Positions 59,179 through 64,000 of a stretch of 64,000 nucleotides of DNA are shown here, one piece after another. Location: the NCBI GenBank assembly GCA_014529385.2, contig CM043954.1:6943806-7007805 (forward strand), given 5' to 3'. The number at the start of each line of letters is the position of its first letter. Position 1 is the first letter of the stretch. The stretch is from Adiantum capillus-veneris (Eukaryota > Streptophyta > Polypodiopsida > Polypodiales > Pteridaceae). The translations under genes and the position numbers were made by a program. The notes beneath the pieces were generated by a model. The model did no database searches, was not told the origin of the DNA, and saw only the letters and a list, made by a program, of their open reading frames with translations.

Positions 59179-60940
59179 ATGGTTGACAATAGTAAAGAGA
59201 GGGAAATTAATGTTGATAGCTTTGATTTTGCTAATGAGCAAGGTACTAATGATGCCCCTATGCTTGTTAACTACTTTGTTTCTAGGATTCAACAAGCCAT
59301 GGGCAATCCATCCCTCCAAAGTGAAGTGAAATGGTAGCTTCGTGCTCATGGGATTCTCCAAGCTCTCCACCATGACGAGAGAGTACCTAGGAAGCCTCCT
59401 TGTGAGACTTCCAAAAGAGGCCTCTCTCCGATTTGGGAAGAAGAAGAGGATCCATACGAAGGGCTCAAAACTTTTCTTCTTGATGACGTATCTCCTTCCC
59501 AAAGGAGAACTCAAGAGCCCCCATCAAAGGAACGAGAAAGAAGATAGTCTCCTGCCACCTCGTCGGAGATAGCTCCACGACGACGGCGGGCAAAACGCTC
59601 TCCATCGCCTCCTAAATGGAGAAGACCATTGCACACCTCTCCACACCATAATTCAAAGAGGAATGATAAAAAGCAAGAGAAGAAAAAGGCGAGAAAGAGG
59701 TCACCCTCTTCTCCATCTTCTTCATCCTCTTCCTCTTATGCAGAAAGTGATGGTGTGGACAAAGAGAACCAAGGCAAGAAAAAGGCGAGAAAGAGGTCAC
59801 CCTCTTCTTGATCTTCCTCAAATTATTCATCTTCCGAAGAAAGCGATGGTGCAACTTTTAAACCATAAAAAAGAAGAGGCCATAGGAAATCCTATGCCGC
59901 ATGGAAGAGGTCGTGCAAGCTCAAGAAGTTCAAAGAGGGATAAAAGAGCGTTTCTTTCCTTACCTACGATGGTACCTTTGGTGCTACGGACAAAGTCTTG
60001 GCCTTTATCCAACAATTTGATGCGGTGTTTGGAGATGAGGGCTTCACGGAGTCCTCTAAGCTACACCATGTAGCCATGCACTTTCAAAAGTCCACCAGGC
60101 AATCGTGGTCTAGCCTACGAGCAAACGGTGAATCTCCATGAACATGGAAAGATTTAAGAGCTTCCATTATGAAGCAGTTTTTGGCCACCAATGCCAAAGA
60201 CAAAGTACTCATCAAATGGTGAAGCTTGAAGCTCTCTCCCTACGAATCCATTCACAAATATGTAGACAAGTTTTGGGACTTACATCTCAAAGCCACCGTC
60301 TTCAAAAAGATGGATTTGGAGAGCAAAAGAAACAATTTTGTGTGGGCTTAACTGAAGAAATAGCGAAGTATGTCAACTCCCAAAGGCCACGGACCATATC
60401 TGTGATCATACACCATACTACGGTGGCTTCTCGAATCAATTTCCAAATAGGGGCTAAGAGAAATCTTAAGCCCACGAAAAACAAGGGTTCCAATGAGCCT
60501 AAGGGGAAGAAACGAAGCAATTCCAATAACAACAAAGCTAACTTAGAAGTGACTGTACAAAGGCAAAAATAAACTCTCTCCTGAAGAGCTTGAGCATTAT
60601 CGCAAGGATAACCGTTCTTTCAAGTGCGACAAGCAAGGGCATGCGTACCGCGCTTGTCCCCAAAAGAACACCCGACATGAGCCTCCTAGAGCTACCTTGG
60701 TTGAAATCCAAGAAGAGGAAGCTCACCACATAGGATCTCCTCTATGCCCATGCTTGGGGAAAGGTAAGAGAACATGATGCTTTTATTCTCTTTGACCCTG
60801 GTTCTACTCACAATTTCATATCCACAGAGTTGGACACCAAGCTAGGCATCCAAGCCTTTGAGATGGGAGATATCCTACCTGCAAATGGTGATTTCAAGGG
60901 GCAAGAAGCTTCAGTCACTCCCTTAATTGGGAAATTGAGA
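59179..60940 (+). pseudogene. G3 gag-protease pseudogene
   Basis: Starts at ATG 59179 (MVDNSKER...), co-linear with G2. Many stops and frame changes (for example near 59335, 59865, 59941, 60139 and 60222). The zinc knuckle has lost its first Cys (SFKCDKQGHAYRAC, about 60620). The protease site FDPGSTHNFIS is at about 60797. The frame stops at LIGKLR (60940), where reversed Copia sequence begins. Confidence 0.85.
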
Positions 60941-61785
60941 ACGCATCTTCTTTTTGCCCTTATCACCAGAATTGCCAGACGAAGTGCTTCCAGCAGAAGA
61001 ATTGGGAACAAAAGTTTTGCCACTCGTAGCAAAACCATAAGAAGTAGTTGCATTGTTGTTACCACCCTTTCTTTGAGAAGCAATAAAATCTTGTTCAACT
61101 GCACGCTGTCTAGTCCTGTTTTTTCTGGAAAGTGACTCTTGCAACAGCAATGTGCATAATGCATCAAACTTGACAACTTCTGGATTTCCTCGGGTCATAA
61201 GTCTCCAAGTACTAGCAAAAGTCTGGTAAGAATCTGGTAAGGCATCAAGGACAGTCTGCACAAGGGAACTATCTCAAATGACTTCACCTACAGAAATAAG
61301 TTGCTCATTGATATCCTTGACACCAACAAGAAAAGTGTCCATATCATCCTCCTCATGCATAATCTTCAACTCCACCTCTTTACGCAGCAAAGCAATTTTA
61401 GCCTCATTGAGACTTGCATAAAGACCACCAAAATATCCCAAGCCTGTTTTGCAGATTTTGCTGAATGGATGTGAGGAACAATGGTGCGCTTCACAGACAA
61501 TGCAATCAATGAATGAGCATGTGCATCCTTTACATCCCCTCGAGCTTGTTCTGTCGTAGGCAAAACAACTCTAATAACAGCAATCCTTGCAGCAAGACCT
61601 GCAACATCCTCAATGTTGCCTACATCCTCAGAACGAGGACGTACATCAATGCCCTGCACAATATTCCAGACGCCCTTTGACACAAGAACATGTTGCATCA
61701 TATAAGCCCACATAGGGTAATTGTCCCCATCCAACCTGCCCTTAGTAGCAAACATCTTGAAGACATCTGTGTTGTTGTCAGCCAT
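60941..61785 (-). pseudogene. Copia gag fragment (UBN2 type)
   Basis: ATG at 61785 (MADNNTDVFKMFATKG). Shows LDGDNYPMWAYMMQHVL, AHSLIALSVK, SAKQAWDIL, then a frame change near 61370, then LPDSYQTFAST and a Gly/Asn/Ser-Lys-rich tail. It ends at 60941 with the rest of gag and all of pol missing. Confidence 0.85.
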
Positions 61786-62125
61786 GGTAAATGTTGCACC
61801 TGATGTGAAAACTGCCCGAAAATAGGAGAAACGGAGCGGGAACAACACGTGCTATATAGCACAAATCATAGAAGATTGTAAGGCACATGTTATGTAGAAA
61901 ACGGCACTGACCGAAATTCTACACAAAATGACAAAATATCCTGTGCAGACCTGCCTGTAGTGGAAACGGAGGCCGAAATGAGCCCGAATCAGAAATTTGA
62001 GCAGACTAAGCTCTACGAGCTTATCAGAAATATTTATGGACCTGCTAACACTCGCCAAACCTCACTATAATCGGAGAAAGTGAGCAGGTGTGTGCTGGAG
62101 CAGCTGGCGACTCGTGAGGACGTAA

Positions 62126-62368
62126 CCTGCTCTGATACCAATTGTTGGAATTAGGGTAGCAGAGAAACATACACAGCTTGGAGAAAACGAAGTAAGCTCA
62201 AGGTGCATAATAGAGAGTGTGTTACTTAGTGTGCAATGGAAAGATAGATAGACCTAGAGTGATGGGTGTATATACAATGCACGAGGGAAAAACCTCCTAA
62301 AGAGAAAAAAATTACCCCGGCGGTCCTAGTGTGTTCACACACATCACTACCACATGTATATGGTAACA
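62126..62368 (-). repeat. Copia LTR and primer site, minus strand
   Basis: LTR 62368-62143 (TGTTACCATATACATG ... TTCCAACA), followed by TGGTATCAGAGCAGG (62140-62126). It matches 63770-64000 on the other strand. It abuts G3 RT sequence at 62369, and the G3 protease-RT stretch is missing where it inserted. Confidence 0.87.
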
Positions 62369-62808
62369 GACTATAGAGCACTAAATAGGATCACTATCAA
62401 AAATAGGTTTCCCGTTCCACAGGTAGAAGACCTATTTGATAAGCTGCAAGGGTCGACGTACTTCAGTAGGATTGACCTAAAAAGTGGCTACCATCAAATA
62501 AGGATAGTTGATCAAGACATTTTAAAGACCGCATTTCGCACCACGTTTGGTATTTACAAATACATTCTCATGCCTTTTGGCTTGACCAATGCACTAGCCA
62601 CATTTAACCGCTTGATGGAGAAGCTATTCAGGCCTCAACAAACCTTTACTAGCGTGTTCTTTGATGATATTATCATCTACTCTAATTCACTAGACGAACA
62701 CAAGCAACACCTCCAGGTAATATTCCAAGTCTTATGAGAGAATAAACTTTATATTAATCGAAAGAAAAGTGAATTTTTCTTACAAGAGATTCAGTATTTA
62801 GGTCACAA
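62369..62808 (+). pseudogene. G3 RT fragment
   Basis: [17 protein letters not shown] through [26 protein letters not shown], the catalytic FFDDIIIYS (about 62660) and YLGH. Very similar to G1 RT (7480-7890), and it retains the segment G1 has lost. One stop (TGA at about 62735). Confidence 0.87.
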
Positions 62809-63512
62809 TATCTATGTGTGAAGCAAAGGAAACTCTCTATGCTCCTGAAGCTTTAATGGAAAGCTCATCATCTACTCCAAGCTTGTGAGAAGGGAGGCCT
62901 ACACCAACAACTCTTGGCTTTGTGATGCACATCCAACCAAGAGACAAGCTCCAATGCATGATCATCTCCTCTACCATGCTAAATACTAAGCTATGCTAAG
63001 ATTTTATGAGTGATTATGTAAGGAGATATACTTATTTCTCGTAAGAATACTCCTTCTTCCTCTCAATCTACTCTCATACCCCACTAGCTCTCACCATCTT
63101 CGAAAGTGTGTGAGGTCTTGGGTCTGAGACAGTGAGGGAATTGATGTTGTGTTTTATAAGTGTGTGCATGGTGCTTGAAGCTTCCATCTTCATTGCACCA
63201 GCAAGTTATTGAAGTAACACACAGTATTGTATTGTAAAATGTTTCCCTTGATGGGGGAAACCTATAATACAAATACCTTTTGGAGGGGGGACTGGCTCCA
63301 TGTAAATCCGGTCCTCAACTGTTGTCAATAGCTTAATTTCTCTCTCTTTTTGAAGTATTGTTCATGCCTATCTAACTAGGTGATATGCTTTTTGTTGCTC
63401 TCTCCATCCAAGCACTCTTGCTATGCTCATTCGGAATCTATTCTAATGAAATGCTCACTATGTTTATGCTATTTTCCGCTACACCTAAGTTACTAGGCCA
63501 TTAAATGTTACA
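62809..63512 (+). repeat. G3 3' LTR, 5'-truncated
   Basis: Matches the G2 LTR from TGTGTGAAGC (28335 or 32399) to the end AATGTTACA. The first roughly 850 bases of the LTR are missing. Confidence 0.85.
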
Positions 63513-63769
63513 CCTTCTCTAGATTTTTTTGACTCCTTTTGAGCTTTAGCTGCAAGATCAAGACAATCTATTATATGATGACCCTGTTTAAAATAGTGGA
63601 AGCAGACATTAGGTAAATTCCTGTATATCACCCTTTGTACATGAAGCACATGGCCCATTTGGTCTTTAAGTTGGATGCTTTCTCTCAACACAGAATCAGT
63701 GTACACTTCAATTAACAGTTGGGGATCCCATTTGGGGTTGATCCCATTAGTAGGTTTTTGACCCAAAAC
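63513..63769 (-). pseudogene. LINE ORF1 (Gag-like) fragment
   Basis: Reads NPKWDPQLLIEVYTDSVLRE ... YRNLPNVCFHYFKQGHHIIDC, which is the DUF4283/zf-CCHC_4 type found in plant L1 ORF1. The second Cys of the knuckle is Tyr. It is bounded by the G3 LTR on one side and a Copia LTR on the other. Confidence 0.7.
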
Positions 63770-64000
63770 TGTTACCATATACATGCAGTAGTGATGTGTG
63801 TGAACACACTTAGGACTATTGGGGCATTTTTTCCCTCACTAGGAGGTTTTTTGCCTCGCGCATTGTATATATGCCCACCATTCTAGGGCTATCTATCTTT
63901 CCACTTCATACTAAGTAATACACTCTCTGTTGTGTGCCTTGAGCTTCCTTCGTCTTCTCCAAGCTGTGTGTGTAACCCTAATTCCAGCAATTGGTATCAG
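63770..64000 (+). repeat. Copia LTR and primer-binding site, element continues outside
   Basis: LTR 63770-63989 (TGTTACCATATACATG ... TTCCAGCA), then TTGGTATCAG at 63991. Same family as 62143-62368, opposite strand. Confidence 0.85.

Larger units (their letters stand above)
58754..63512 (+). mobile_element. Gypsy G3, close relative of G2, with nested Copia
   Basis: LTR tail 58754-58822, primer site TTGGTATCAG (58823), leader, gag-protease (59179-60940), reversed Copia insert (60941-62368), RT fragment (62369-62808), LTR fragment (62809-63512). Everything from late RT to the LTR middle is deleted. Its first LTR tail may be the missing end of G2's 3' LTR. Confidence 0.82.

Overview
This window is nuclear DNA from a land plant with a large, retrotransposon-rich genome. 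Coding exons cover only about 2.5 kb of the 64 kb, in one host gene. Almost everything else is decayed Ty3/Gypsy, Ty1/Copia and LINE sequence, together with (GA)n/(CT)n/(CA)n microsatellites. The split, divergent clock gene and the heavy TE load would fit a fern or other non-seed plant, but that placement is inference.

Layout. 1-3190: 5'-truncated Copia pol. 3191-11865: near-complete but degraded Gypsy chromovirus (G1) with both LTRs. 11866-25740: the one low-LTR island. It holds a seven-exon LHY/CCA1-like circadian MYB gene on the minus strand (14414-19852) and about 6 kb of upstream DNA with an evening element, a GA/CT leader, C-runs, an 11-bp-phased motif array, a tRNA-like A-box and a family of short direct repeats. 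25740-27796: LINE pseudogene. 27797-33017: Gypsy G2, gag-protease only, with pol deleted exactly up to its 3' LTR. 33018-35187: plus-strand 5' LTR and gag start of an Athila-like element (P). 35262-57866: a full-length Athila-like Gypsy on the minus strand (O; matched 589-bp LTRs), split inside its integrase by a complete Tat-like Gypsy (N, 40037-48771) that has a dual RNase H. 57867-58753: flank rich in TCGCTATA/TATAGCGA repeats. 58754-63512: Gypsy G3, a relative of G2, with a Copia gag+LTR fragment nested in reverse (60941-62368). 63513-63769: LINE ORF1 scrap. 63770-64000: Copia LTR and primer-binding site running off the window.

Most notable. (1) Element O encodes a second retropepsin-like domain, with a DTGA motif, C-terminal to its integrase. 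This is in addition to a DGG protease in the usual place, and two further unrecognised ORFs lie downstream. (2) O's Gag has four zinc knuckles. (3) The clock gene can be assembled exon by exon with consistent phases. (4) The TE stack can be ordered: N went into O, O went into CACTA-like DNA, and the stack probably interrupts an LTR shared by G2 and G3.

Every TE coding region checked carries stops, frameshifts or deletions, so none looks autonomous as read here. The LHY-like gene is the only locus that looks intact.
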